A DNA stretch of 64,000 nt. Origin: Rhodococcus sp. WMMA185 (GTDB lineage Bacteria > Actinomycetota > Actinomycetes > Mycobacteriales > Mycobacteriaceae). The stretch covers positions 682,001-746,000 of the forward strand of contig NZ_CP017014.1 in assembly GCF_001767395.1 (NCBI RefSeq), written 5' to 3'. The notes below the pieces were generated by a model. The model was not told where the DNA came from. It did not search any database and worked only from the letters and a program-made list of their open reading frames with translations. Numbering within the stretch: the stretch's first letter is position 1; every line of letters starts with the position of its first letter. Positions 1-8,929 of this stretch are shown here, piece by piece. The position numbers and the translations under genes were made by a program.

Positions 1-324
1 CATCACCATGCCCGGGGTGCAGAACCCACACTGGATGGCGCCACATTCGACGAATGCCTCCTGAATCGGACCGAGCTGGTCGCCATCAGCGAGCCCTTCC
101 ACTGTGCGAATTTCGCGTCCTTGGACCTGACCCGCGGCCACCAGGCAGGCGCATGTCGGAAGGTCGTCGAGATAGACCGTGCACGACCCGCATGCGCCCT
201 GCTCGCAGGCGTTTTTCGAGCCCGGAAGCCCTACTCGTTCGCGGAGGAGGTAGAGGAGGCTCTCGCCTTCCCACACATCGTCTACCACCTGCTGCTTGCC
301 GTTGACTGTGCATGTCACACGCAT
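1..324 (-). CDS. (2Fe-2S)-binding small subunit of a molybdenum hydroxylase, partial
   Basis: This is the electron-transfer small subunit of a xanthine dehydrogenase / CO dehydrogenase-type molybdenum hydroxylase. The translation begins MRVTCTVNGK and carries the plant-type [2Fe-2S] ligands in CEQGACGSC, followed by a second motif, CGFCTPGM, that starts the C-terminal [2Fe-2S] domain. The reading frame runs off the left edge just after that motif, so the second cluster domain is incomplete here. The ATG lies two bases after the stop of the FAD subunit gene, so the two are clearly co-transcribed. The large molybdopterin subunit should lie just outside the window. The substrate cannot be told from these two subunits. 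Confidence 0.9.
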   Translation of the reverse strand, partial: MRVTCTVNGKQQVVDDVWEGESLLYLLRERVGLPGSKNACEQGACGSCTVYLDDLPTCACLVAAGQVQGREIRTVEGLADGDQLGPIQEAFVECGAIQCGFCTPGMVM

Positions 325-326
325 GT

Positions 327-1187
327 TCAGGCTGCCTTCCCGTTGTTCGCATGGTCTTGCCAAGCCCAGGTGAGAGCTCTTCTGGCGATGACTGAGAGAG
401 CGTGCCTGCGGTATTGCGCCGTGGCTCGAACATCGTCGACTGGGTCGGCAGCCTCGGCAACCAGATTGCCGAACGTGCGGGCGACCGCGCCGTCGAGCGC
501 ACCGTCCCAATCGAGTTCGGCGGCCAGGAAGTCCTCGGCCGCAAGGGCGCGGCGTGGGCTGGGGGCGGCCGATCCGAGCCCCGTGCCGACGCGGCGCTCC
601 CCCGGGAACAGAGCAATCGAGAAGGAACATGTTGCCGCCACCATCGCGTTCCGCTTACCGATCTTGGAGAAGTACTGCGGGCCGGAGGCCGGCGCAACAT
701 GGAAAGCGCGGATGAGCTCATCGGGGGCGAGCGCGTTCCGCTTCGCGCCCAGGAAAAACTCGGTGGCCGGGATCATTCGCGCGCCGCGGGCAGACGATTC
801 GACTTCGATCACGGCGCCCATCGCCAGCAGCGGCGCATGGGTGTCACCGGAGGCCGCACCGAGATTTCCGCCGACGGTACCGCGGTTGCGGATCTGGCTC
901 GAGCCGATGGTCCGGGCGGCCTGGGCGAGTGCAGGTAGTCGGTCGCCGAGTTCCGAGATCAGTCGCGCATACGGCACCCCCGCCCCGACCCGCAGCGTTC
1001 CGTTCTCCAGTTGCTCCCACCTGGTCAGTTCGGTGACCGGATTGAGGTCCAGCAGCGCCGTCGGTCGATTCAGGTCCAAGTTCAACCCGACCATGACGCT
1101 GGTGCCGCCCTGGATGGGTACGGTGCTGGGACGTTCGACCATGACGGTCAGGGCGTCTTCCCAAGCTTCTGGTCGCAGGAAATCCAT
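327..1187 (-). CDS. FAD-binding medium subunit of a molybdenum hydroxylase (CoxM/XdhB-like)
   Basis: This FAD-binding subunit passes electrons between the [2Fe-2S] subunit and an acceptor in xanthine dehydrogenase/CO dehydrogenase-type enzymes. The protein is about 286 residues, normal for the family. The FAD-binding motifs are GGTSVMVGL near residue 30 and TVGGNLGAASGD near residue 110. I place the start at the internal ATG giving MDFLRPEAW, the usual N-terminus; an upstream codon at 1223 would add 12 residues. It is the first gene of a leftward operon with the small subunit. Its substrate is unknown. Confidence 0.88.
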   Translation of the reverse strand: MDFLRPEAWEDALTVMVERPSTVPIQGGTSVMVGLNLDLNRPTALLDLNPVTELTRWEQLENGTLRVGAGVPYARLISELGDRLPALAQAARTIGSSQIRNRGTVGGNLGAASGDTHAPLLAMGAVIEVESSARGARMIPATEFFLGAKRNALAPDELIRAFHVAPASGPQYFSKIGKRNAMVAATCSFSIALFPGERRVGTGLGSAAPSPRRALAAEDFLAAELDWDGALDGAVARTFGNLVAEAADPVDDVRATAQYRRHALSVIARRALTWAWQDHANNGKAA

Positions 1188-1336
1188 GATGTCCGGTGCT
1201 CTCCGCTCGCGGTGGGTTCCCATCCAGTACTACTCCCGCAGACGGCGCAGGGCGAGTGAGAAGGTCTCGAGCGATTGATGACCCTCGGGGCTTGGGTTCA
1301 CCCTCGAGACGTGGGTTCGTGATTCCTAGAAACCTT

Positions 1337-1380
1337 CTTGTTCCTTGTGGCGGTACTCCTTGTTCCTTGTGGCGGTATTC
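1337..1380. repeat. 22-bp tandem duplication in an intergenic region
   Basis: Two adjacent copies of a 22-base unit (1337-1358 and 1359-1380) differ at one base (C1356 versus T1378). The unit begins CTTGTTCCTTGTGGCGGTA. It sits between the divergent molybdenum hydroxylase operon and the lipoprotein gene, about 60 bases before the lipoprotein start. It could be a slipped duplication or a doubled regulator site. No inverted symmetry is obvious within the unit. Confidence 0.85.
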
Positions 1381-1441
1381 GACGGAAGATGCGCCGGAAC
1401 AAGGTCAGCCGTGATGAGGACGTGAGAGTACGGTATGGCGG

Positions 1442-2113
1442 ATGATCAAGCGTGTTCTCGTTCTGGCCGCGGCAGGCGCGCTGGCTACCGCGTGCGGAAG
1501 CCCGCCGACCGAAGAGTCAGCGAACACCACATCCTCCTCGACAACCAGCCCCACCTCGACCGCAGCGACGACAACGAATGTGAGTGCCGAGCAAGCGTTG
1601 TACTCGGAGTACGCCAGTGCACTTACTGCGGCCGGAATCGAATTCGAGCCTGGGCGCGAATACGGCTCGTCTTGGGACTGGGATACTGACACTTGCGATG
1701 ATTTGCGCTCCGGGGATCTGGACCCGTATGACTTCGCTACCAGCTACGGAGTGTTGGCTCAGACCGGAATCGGCCCCCGGATCATCACCATGGTCCCCAT
1801 CCTGTGCCCCGATCAGCAGCCGATTCTGGACCAAGCCATGGCCGGTGAGGTTCGGCAAACGACGTTCAGTGGCGGCAAGCGGCTCATCGGCAACGGGCTG
1901 GAGAAGACGCCGTGGGGGAGCTACTATCTGGCGCCTGGCACGTACCGAACTGAAGGGCCTGCCCGGGATTGCTACTGGGAGCGCTCCGACGCCAACGGCA
2001 ACATCATCGACAACAACTCCGTCTCGGTTCCACCTTCGGTGACGGTCACCATCGCACCAACCGACGGTGAATTCACCTCTAGAGGCTGCGGCACTTGGAG
2101 ATTGGTGGAGTAA
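1442..2113 (+). CDS. putative lipoprotein of unknown function
   Basis: A 223-residue protein with a clear lipoprotein signal: a basic start (MIKRV), a hydrophobic stretch and a lipobox ending LATAC with Cys near residue 18. A low-complexity Ser/Thr linker follows to about residue 46. The rest is a soluble domain with several cysteines (CDD, LCPD, RDCYW, RGCG) that could form disulfides outside the membrane. Actinobacterial proteins of this layout often carry a C-terminal beta domain ending in a GCGTW-like motif, as here. I do not recognise a function. The gene stands alone and converges on the ABC permease gene. Confidence 0.75.
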   Translation: MIKRVLVLAAAGALATACGSPPTEESANTTSSSTTSPTSTAATTTNVSAEQALYSEYASALTAAGIEFEPGREYGSSWDWDTDTCDDLRSGDLDPYDFATSYGVLAQTGIGPRIITMVPILCPDQQPILDQAMAGEVRQTTFSGGKRLIGNGLEKTPWGSYYLAPGTYRTEGPARDCYWERSDANGNIIDNNSVSVPPSVTVTIAPTDGEFTSRGCGTWRLVE

Positions 2114-2169
2114 GACCGCTACTGACTCGTACTGGCGCCGGCCTCGTCGCCCTCCCTGGCCTCGTGACG

Positions 2170-2949
2170 TCAGTTGATGTCGCGTTGCCGGGTGAGCGCC
2201 CAACCGCCCGCGACGAAGGCCACGGTCCAGAGCAGAAGCGTGAGGGGTGCGGCCGGCCAGAGAGGCAGCGCGTCGAGTTCGTTGCCCGCAGCAGCATTGG
2301 CGATCGTGCCGAGTGTGGCCGACACCGGGAGGAATCCTCCGATCGAACCGAGCTCGACTCCGCTGAGAATCGATCGGAGGGCCACTTCGCCGACGATGTA
2401 CCAGGCCAAGAGGATGACGCAGGCCCACACGGAAGAGCCGGTGAGCATCGAGACGCTGCCGCCGATAAGTGCCCACAGCGCTGCACTGACCAGAGCAACG
2501 CTCAGCATGGCCAGCAGGGTTCCGCTCATTTCGAAGCTCTCGCCCCCGAACGTCAGTAGCAGGGCGACGCTGGCCACCGCCACGACGAGGCCGTATAGGA
2601 ACCCGAACGCCGCGGTGACGGCTAGCTTGGCTCCGATGACACCGTCCCGACCGCGTGCCGTGAGGAACGTGGTGGTCAGCGTCTTGTAGCGGAACTCCGT
2701 TCCCACGTTTATCGCCCCGAAGAGCGCTGCGAACAGCACGGTGAGGGCGAGTGCGACCCCCAGCCCGAGGAGGGCCGCAGCGGTGTTGGGGTGGAGCGAA
2801 TCGGTCTCCAATTCGTTCGCGAACGCGCCCGTCGCGGGAAGCGTGATCGCGCCCCCGAACATTCCGACGATCAGAGGTGCGAGACCGAGCATCCACCAGA
2901 ATCTCAGTGTGGTGACTTTGCGGAACTCCGCAGTAAGCAGTGCTGTCAT
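2170..2949 (-). CDS. ABC-2 type transporter permease
   Basis: Membrane subunit of an ABC exporter, 259 residues. It starts MTALLTAEFRKVTTLRFWWM, the typical cytoplasmic entry of ABC-2 permeases, and shows about six hydrophobic segments. The ATG overlaps the stop of the ATPase gene as ATGA, so the two are translationally coupled; the longer upstream reading frame is the ATPase tail in another frame. With the ATPase it should form an efflux complex. The substrate is unknown. Confidence 0.88.
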   Translation of the reverse strand: MTALLTAEFRKVTTLRFWWMLGLAPLIVGMFGGAITLPATGAFANELETDSLHPNTAAALLGLGVALALTVLFAALFGAINVGTEFRYKTLTTTFLTARGRDGVIGAKLAVTAAFGFLYGLVVAVASVALLLTFGGESFEMSGTLLAMLSVALVSAALWALIGGSVSMLTGSSVWACVILLAWYIVGEVALRSILSGVELGSIGGFLPVSATLGTIANAAAGNELDALPLWPAAPLTLLLWTVAFVAGGWALTRQRDIN

Positions 2950-4058
2950 CGCGGACCTCCGGGCATTGGGCCCTGGTGGTGTGGGCCGTGGTGGGGTGGG
3001 GCGTGGCCGGGCGGTGGCGTGTATGCCGGCGGGCCATGCCAAGGCTGCGGTGGGTAAGCCTGGGGTGCGTGCATCTGAGGGGGGCCGTAACCCGATGGCG
3101 CAGCCGCGCTCGCCCCGGCCACGTAGTGGCCTGCGGTCATCGAGAGGAACAGTTGCTCGAGATCGATCTGATCACCGACGGTGCCGAAGATCGCAACGCC
3201 GGTTCGGTCGGCGACCGTCCGGACGAGATCCTCACCGGCACCGGCGACCGCCAGCCGCCCGTCCGCCATCGACCGAGTATCGGCCACGCCGTTCGCAGCC
3301 AGTGCCATCGCCAGCGCGGGCGGGTTGGAGCATGCGACCAGCAGGCGGCTCTGCTGCGACTTGCGCAGCTCGTCCATGCGCCCCTGGTACACGAGTACGC
3401 CGCGGCTGACGATCACGAGGTCGTCTACGGCCTGTTCTACTTCCCGCACGTTGTGGCCCGAGATCAAGGCGGTGCGTCCGGATGCGGCGAAACCCTGAAG
3501 GAATTCGCGAAGCCAGGCGACCGAGTCGGGGTCGAGCCCATTGGCCGGTTCGTCGAGGACGAGGATCTGCGGATCGCCGAGCAGAGCAGTCGCCAGGGCG
3601 AGTCGCTGCCGCATGCCCGGGGAGAATTCCCTTGCCTTTCGCCGCGCCGCGTCCGCAAGGCCGACGACCGAGAGCACCTCTAGTGCCCGTGCCTGAGGAA
3701 CGCCAATCGCGGCCGCGTACACGGTCAGGTGGTCGAGGGCGGTGCGGCCCGGATGCAGGCCCTGAGAGCCGAGGACGGCGCCGACGGTTCGGGCGGGATC
3801 GGCGAGCTCGATAATCGGCAGTCCCATCACGGTGGACGTTCCCGACGTCGGCCGGACCAGCCCCAGGATCATCCGCAGCGTCGTGGTCTTGCCGGAACCG
3901 TTGGGGCCGAGCAACCCTGTAATCGAGCCCTGAGGCACCGAGAAGCTCAGATCGGAGACCGCCTGAACGTTCTTGAAAATCTTCGACAGCCCGCGCACCT
4001 CGATCGGTGCCGCGAAACTTCCCGGGATTGCAGTGGTCAATCCGTCCCCCTGACACAA
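2946..4058 (-). CDS. ABC transporter ATP-binding protein with a Pro/His-rich tail
   Basis: ATPase of the exporter pair, about 370 residues. Walker A is GPNGSGKTT near residue 53, the signature is FSPGMRQRL (a variant of LSGGQ) and Walker B is ILVLDEPANGLD; the switch histidine lies in ISGHN. After a normal domain of about 310 residues comes a roughly 50-residue tail very rich in Pro, His, Gly, Tyr and Gln. It looks unstructured and could bind metal or partner proteins. The start may be the ATG at 4058 or a TTG six codons in. It is the first gene of a two-gene operon. Confidence 0.9.
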   Translation of the reverse strand: MCQGDGLTTAIPGSFAAPIEVRGLSKIFKNVQAVSDLSFSVPQGSITGLLGPNGSGKTTTLRMILGLVRPTSGTSTVMGLPIIELADPARTVGAVLGSQGLHPGRTALDHLTVYAAAIGVPQARALEVLSVVGLADAARRKAREFSPGMRQRLALATALLGDPQILVLDEPANGLDPDSVAWLREFLQGFAASGRTALISGHNVREVEQAVDDLVIVSRGVLVYQGRMDELRKSQQSRLLVACSNPPALAMALAANGVADTRSMADGRLAVAGAGEDLVRTVADRTGVAIFGTVGDQIDLEQLFLSMTAGHYVAGASAAAPSGYGPPQMHAPQAYPPQPWHGPPAYTPPPGHAPPHHGPHHQGPMPGGPR

Positions 4059-4165
4059 TCGATTGGAATCGGTTTCGAGACTACTGGGCCGACGACGACG
4101 ATCTTCGACCCATGACGTCCGGTAGGTTGCCCGCCGCGCACGCTGTCACTCGATTGGGGATCTAG

Positions 4166-5560
4166 ATGAGCAAGAGCCATCATCACCACCGTGATCGTGG
4201 ACGAGACGTCCTCGCTCCGGCCTACACGGGACGCATGTCGATCGACCCCTTCCCGACGCTGCGACTGCCGGAACGGGCGGCCGATCCAGAGGCAACCTAT
4301 CGCTTCATCCACGACGAGTTGATGCTCGATGGCAGTTCCCGCCTGAATCTGGCCACGTTCGTCACCACCTGGATGGACCCCGAGGCCGACAAACTTATGG
4401 CCGAGACGTTCGACAAGAACATGATCGACAAGGACGAGTATCCGGCCACCGCCGCGATCGAGTCGCGGTGCGTGTCGATGGTGGCCGATCTGTTCCACGC
4501 GCCCGATCTGTCGCCCACGGACCCGGCCAGTGCCGTCGGCGTCTCCACCATCGGCTCCAGCGAGGCCGTCATGCTCGGCGGTCTGGCGCTCAAGTGGCGG
4601 TGGCGAGCGCGGCGAGAAGAGGAAGGAAAGGACACCTCGCGCCCCAATCTCGTGCTCGGCAGCAACGTCCAAGTGGTGTGGGAGAAGTTCTGCCGGTACT
4701 TCGACGTCGAACCCAAGTATCTGCCGATGGAGAAGGGTCGCTACGTGATCACCCCCGAGCAGGTCCGCGAGGCGGTTGACGAAAACACCATCGGAGTGGT
4801 CGCGATCGTGGGCACCACCTACACCGGGGAACTCGAGCCGGTGGCCGACATCGCGGAAAGCCTCGACGAACTCGCCGCTTCCGGCGGTCCCGACGTCCCG
4901 ATCCATGTAGACGCCGCCAGCGGCGGATTCGTCGTTCCGTTCTTATACCCGGAATTGTTGTGGGACTTCAGGGTTCGTCGAGTCGTCTCGATCAACGTCA
5001 GCGGGCACAAGTACGGGTTGACCTACCCGGGCATCGGGTTTGTGGTGTGGCGCGGAAACGAACACCTACCCGAGGGGCTGGTGTTCCGGGTCAACTACCT
5101 CGGCGGCGACATGCCGACGTTCACCCTGAACTTTTCTCGCCCCGGCAACCAGGTGGTGGGGCAGTATTACAACTTCCTGCGTCTCGGCCGCGCCGGTTAC
5201 CGGGCAATCATGGAAACCCTGCGCTCCACGGCACTCAGAGTGGGTCAGCGGATCTCCGAGATCGAACACTTCTCCTTGATCAGCGATGGTTCCGAGATTC
5301 CGGTAGTGACGTTCGAAATAGTGGGGGACCCCGGATTCACCGTCTTCGACGTGTCACACGAGTTGCGGGCGAGAGGGTGGCAGGTACCCGCCTACACGAT
5401 GCCCGCCGACGCCGAGGACGTGGCGGTGCTACGCATCGTTGTTCGCGAGGGGTTCAGTGCCGACCTCGGAACGATGGTGTGCGAGGCCATTGAAGCAGCC
5501 TGCGCCGAATTGCAACGAAAAAATGGCGGACATTCGACGCAAAGGCACTTCGCTCACTGA
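4166..5560 (+). CDS. gadB: glutamate decarboxylase
   Basis: PLP-dependent enzyme converting glutamate to GABA and CO2 with consumption of a proton, usually linked to acid resistance or GABA metabolism. It is 464 residues, full length, and close to mycobacterial GadB throughout. The PLP lysine lies in SGHKYGL near residue 277, after HVDAASGGF. The start gives MSKSHHHHRDRG, a short His-rich N-terminus. No glutamate/GABA antiporter gene is adjacent, so the acid-resistance role is inferred from the family only. Confidence 0.95.
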   Translation: MSKSHHHHRDRGRDVLAPAYTGRMSIDPFPTLRLPERAADPEATYRFIHDELMLDGSSRLNLATFVTTWMDPEADKLMAETFDKNMIDKDEYPATAAIESRCVSMVADLFHAPDLSPTDPASAVGVSTIGSSEAVMLGGLALKWRWRARREEEGKDTSRPNLVLGSNVQVVWEKFCRYFDVEPKYLPMEKGRYVITPEQVREAVDENTIGVVAIVGTTYTGELEPVADIAESLDELAASGGPDVPIHVDAASGGFVVPFLYPELLWDFRVRRVVSINVSGHKYGLTYPGIGFVVWRGNEHLPEGLVFRVNYLGGDMPTFTLNFSRPGNQVVGQYYNFLRLGRAGYRAIMETLRSTALRVGQRISEIEHFSLISDGSEIPVVTFEIVGDPGFTVFDVSHELRARGWQVPAYTMPADAEDVAVLRIVVREGFSADLGTMVCEAIEAACAELQRKNGGHSTQRHFAH

Positions 5561-5637
5561 GCCTTGGCGTCGGTAGTCATCGCGGTGGTGTTTGCATCGA
5601 CGCCGCCTCTGCGTTCGAGAACGACAGAGTCCAGGCG

Positions 5638-7968
5638 TCAGCTGTTCGGCGTGACATCAGTTGCGGGCGCGAGGGTGAAGTAGTTCTCCTCCTCCTGCAC
5701 GAAGTGCAGACGCAGCACCGCGTGCAGGCCGTACAGGCACGCCAGCAGGTCGTCGATCTGGTCCTCGGAGATCCCGCCGGCCGCGTCGGCGCGCACGAGG
5801 TGGGTGCGCAGGCGCCGGGCGAGTCGGTCGATCTCGGCGTGCATCCTGCTCATCGTCGCCGTGGCCTCCGGGTTGCCGAGCGGCGTCGCCAGCGCTGGAT
5901 AGAGTTCGCGGTCCTCGGCCTCCTCATGCGGTAGGAGGGTGTCGAAGAGGAAAGTATCGACGCGGCGCAGGGCATCGTGCGTCGCAGCGAGGTCACCGGA
6001 TGCAAGAAGCCCCGCAGTGTCGCGCAGGATCGAGAGCTGGTCCCGTAGTTCGTCGTGTTCGGCGGAGAACCGATGCAACATCGCGGCGGTTTCCACCGGC
6101 ACCCGAATCTCCCGACCGCGCAGGGCGCGCAGCGCGTTGAGGATCACCGCGACGTCGATCCCCTCCTGCAGCAGTGCGCCGGCCGCGGGCGGCAGCAATC
6201 CGAACGCGGCAAAGCCCATGGCCACCAACGACAGTCCCATCCCGACGGCCGCGCTCTGCACGGCGATGCGGCGCGAGCGGCGGGCGATCGCCATCGCATC
6301 CGCCAGGGGGTCGAGGCGGTCGGTCGTGAGAACGACGTCCGCCGCCTCGGAGGTCGCCGTCGACCCCCGGGCGCCCATTGCGACGCCGACGGTCGCGGCC
6401 GCGAGCGCGGGTGCGTCGTTGACGCCGTCGCCGACCATCACCGTGACAGCACGCTCGCGCTCGGTACGCACGCCGGCCACCTTGGCGGCCGGGGTCTGCT
6501 CGGCGTACACAGCGTCGAGACCGAGGGCAGACCCGATCTCTTCGGCGGGCGCGCGCCGGTCGCCAGTGAGCATGACCAGCCGGTTCAGCCCGGCCGAGCG
6601 GAGGCGGCGAACGGTTCGGAACGCGTCACGGCGCACCGGATCGGCCAACAAGATCGCACCGGTGAGCACACCGTCGACGGTGACCCAGGCGATCGCGGCG
6701 CCGTCGAGTGCGGCTCGCCCCTTTGCGGACCGCGCCCACCCCGGTGCGTCGACGGGCAGATCCAGGGTGCCGACGGTGACCCTTCGGCCGTCGACGGTGG
6801 CGGTGACGCCGGTTCCTGCTTCCTCGTTCGCCTCGGTGGGCAGCGACAGCTCGAGTCCCCGGATCCTCGCTTCCTGCACTATGGCGTCGGCGAGCACGTG
6901 CGGGGAGAGTTGATCGGCCGACGCGGCCAGCCGCAACACCTCGGTGGCATCGCCGTCGGGGGCGGTGAGTACCTCGGCACCGGTGGGTCGGCCGGTGGTG
7001 AGGGTACCGGTCTTGTCCATCACCAATGTTGTTGCGTGTCCGAGATTCTCGAGAGAACTACCGTTGCGGATGACGACACCGAGGCGGGATGCGCGGGAGA
7101 GCCCCGACACGATCGCCACGGGGACGGCGAGCAGCAGTGGGCACGGCGTGGCGACGACGAGCACGGCCACCGCGCGGGTCGCCGAACCGCTGAGAAGCCA
7201 AGCGGCACCGGACACCGCTAGTGCGAGCGGCAGGAACCAGCCGGCGATGCGGTCTGCGACCCGCACGACGGGAGCGCTCTCGGCCGCGGCGTCCTGCGCC
7301 AGTCGCACGATACCGGCGTAAGTACTGTCCTCCGCGGTGGCGCGGGCCTGCATCTCGAAGACCGGACCGGCATTGACGATGCCGCTGCGCACCGCCTCAC
7401 CGCGTCGCCGCGACACAGCGAGTGGCTCGCCGGTGAGGGCGGATTCGTCGAGCACGGCCAACTCGGAAGTGACCCAGCCGTCGACCGGCACCACTTCGCC
7501 ACCGCCTACGACGAGTGCATCGCCGACGGTGATGCTCTCGAGGGGAACGGTTTCCACGCCGTCGTCGATCCGTTTGCGCGCGGTGCGGGGAGCGCGGTCG
7601 AGCAGTGATCGCAGATCTTTGGTGGCGCGCCGGCCTGCAGCGGCGTCGAGGGCCTGGCCTGTTGCCAGCATGACGGCGATCAGCGCTCCCGCGAGGTACT
7701 CCCCGACCAGGAGCGTGCCGATCAGGGACAGGACGGCGATGAGGTCGACTCCGACGCGTCGGTGTCGCAACGCGTCGACCACCCACCAGGTAGCGGGCAC
7801 GATCGCGACGACCGTGCCGGCTATCCAGGAGGCGTCGGCGACGTCGTGCGCGCCGCCGAGCCACGCGACCCCGCCGGCCACGAGCGCCAGGGCTGTGACT
7901 ACCAGGAACGCGGGCTCCCCCGAGCGGCGCAGACGCCCGAGCCACCGGGATTGAATGTTGGACCTCAC
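5638..7968 (-). CDS. P1B-type heavy-metal ATPase with C-terminal hemerythrin-like domain
   Basis: Metal-exporting P-type ATPase of about 776 residues. It lacks an N-terminal HMA domain. The TM metal-site motif is TPCPLLLAVP, the phosphorylation motif DKTGTLT and the hinge MVGDGVNDAPAL. After the last TM helices there is about 150 residues with His/Glu spacing typical of hemerythrin: HRFSAEHDE, LLPHEEAEDRELYP, RMHAEIDR and LRLHFVQEEENYF. This matches the P1B-5 subgroup, where a C-terminal hemerythrin-like di-iron domain is known and iron, cobalt or nickel is transported. I chose the GTG at 7968, which has a GGGG stretch upstream; GTG 7974 and TTG 7989 are alternatives. Confidence 0.9.
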   Translation of the reverse strand: MRSNIQSRWLGRLRRSGEPAFLVVTALALVAGGVAWLGGAHDVADASWIAGTVVAIVPATWWVVDALRHRRVGVDLIAVLSLIGTLLVGEYLAGALIAVMLATGQALDAAAGRRATKDLRSLLDRAPRTARKRIDDGVETVPLESITVGDALVVGGGEVVPVDGWVTSELAVLDESALTGEPLAVSRRRGEAVRSGIVNAGPVFEMQARATAEDSTYAGIVRLAQDAAAESAPVVRVADRIAGWFLPLALAVSGAAWLLSGSATRAVAVLVVATPCPLLLAVPVAIVSGLSRASRLGVVIRNGSSLENLGHATTLVMDKTGTLTTGRPTGAEVLTAPDGDATEVLRLAASADQLSPHVLADAIVQEARIRGLELSLPTEANEEAGTGVTATVDGRRVTVGTLDLPVDAPGWARSAKGRAALDGAAIAWVTVDGVLTGAILLADPVRRDAFRTVRRLRSAGLNRLVMLTGDRRAPAEEIGSALGLDAVYAEQTPAAKVAGVRTERERAVTVMVGDGVNDAPALAAATVGVAMGARGSTATSEAADVVLTTDRLDPLADAMAIARRSRRIAVQSAAVGMGLSLVAMGFAAFGLLPPAAGALLQEGIDVAVILNALRALRGREIRVPVETAAMLHRFSAEHDELRDQLSILRDTAGLLASGDLAATHDALRRVDTFLFDTLLPHEEAEDRELYPALATPLGNPEATATMSRMHAEIDRLARRLRTHLVRADAAGGISEDQIDDLLACLYGLHAVLRLHFVQEEENYFTLAPATDVTPNS

Positions 7969-8217
7969 AATCACCCCGCCACTTACCAACCTGTCGTTGT
8001 GGACCTCAACTGACGTTACCGTGTCCGAGGGATCCGTTCTGCACGTCGCAGTTCTTCTTCAACACGCCCATGTCGCACCACACCGAGAAGACCGTGTGAG
8101 CAGCTATCTTCGATTTGTCCTATTCGACCGGTGCGTAGTGACGCTGCGCCACTAGCTGACAACTCCGGATCTGACACGGGTGCTCGACCCGATACCGGCG
8201 GTTGTCGAGAGGAAATT

Positions 8218-8919
8218 GTGAAGACAGAGATCAGCAGTGGGCCTGCGTTCGCGTTCGCCGAGATCGCCATTCCGCCAGGAGGATCCGTCAGAGTAGAGGC
8301 CGGGGCGATGGCGATGATGCGGGGCGACGTCTCGACCAGTACGTCGACGCGCGGCGGATTCATGAAGGGGCTCCGTCGTGTCCTGGGTGGGTCGAGCTTC
8401 TTCGTCAACGACTTCACCAGCCAAAACGGGGGCGTCGTGGGCGTCGCCGGGCCGCTCCCGGGTGATCTGGCCGAGACCAGCATCGACGCCGGGGGCGCGT
8501 TGCTGGTTCAGTCCGGTTGCTGGATCGCATCGGACGCGACCGTCGACGTCGATGCGAAGTGGGGCGGCAGCAAGGGGTTCTTCAGCGGTGCGGGTCTCGT
8601 GCTGTTGCGGTGCAGCGGCAGTGGACAGATGCTGCTGTCCAGCTACGGCGCCATCCGGTCGGTGACGCTCGCACCGGGGGAGACGATAACGCTCGACACC
8701 GGCCACGTCGTAGCGTTCGACGAGACCGTCCAGTACACCGTACGAAAGGCTGGCGGATGGAAGTCGACGCTTCTCGGCGGCGAGGGGCTCGTCACCGAGT
8801 TCGCCGGACCGGGGCGCGTCTGGCTGCAGACCCGCAACACGACGGACCTGGTCAAGTGGTTGAGTGCCAGGATGCCGTCGAACCGCGGCAGCAGCAGAAT
8901 CGGCGGAGGCGACGACTGA
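8218..8919 (+). CDS. AIM24/TIGR00266 family protein
   Basis: A 233-residue glycine-rich beta protein of the AIM24 / TIGR00266 family, whose biochemical role is not established. Family features are the opening around VRVEAGAMAMM, the central FVNDFTSQNGG, and the C-terminal end of the domain at RVWLQTRN. I chose the GTG at 8218 because GAGAGGAAATT lies just before it and the preceding in-frame residues are not family-like. It converges on the monooxygenase gene with a 10-base gap. Confidence 0.85.
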   Translation: MKTEISSGPAFAFAEIAIPPGGSVRVEAGAMAMMRGDVSTSTSTRGGFMKGLRRVLGGSSFFVNDFTSQNGGVVGVAGPLPGDLAETSIDAGGALLVQSGCWIASDATVDVDAKWGGSKGFFSGAGLVLLRCSGSGQMLLSSYGAIRSVTLAPGETITLDTGHVVAFDETVQYTVRKAGGWKSTLLGGEGLVTEFAGPGRVWLQTRNTTDLVKWLSARMPSNRGSSRIGGGDD

Positions 8920-8929
8920 ACGAACTCGG

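Noticed and set aside
121..1278. 385-residue plus-strand frame across the molybdenum hydroxylase genes
   Set aside because: Antisense to two clearly conserved subunits; composition is Ser/Arg/Ala-rich without domains.
1517..3037. Long 506-residue minus-strand frame
   Set aside because: It overlaps the lipoprotein and the ABC permease in other frames, is very Arg/His/Pro-rich, and has no recognisable domain. It is a shadow frame of high-GC DNA.
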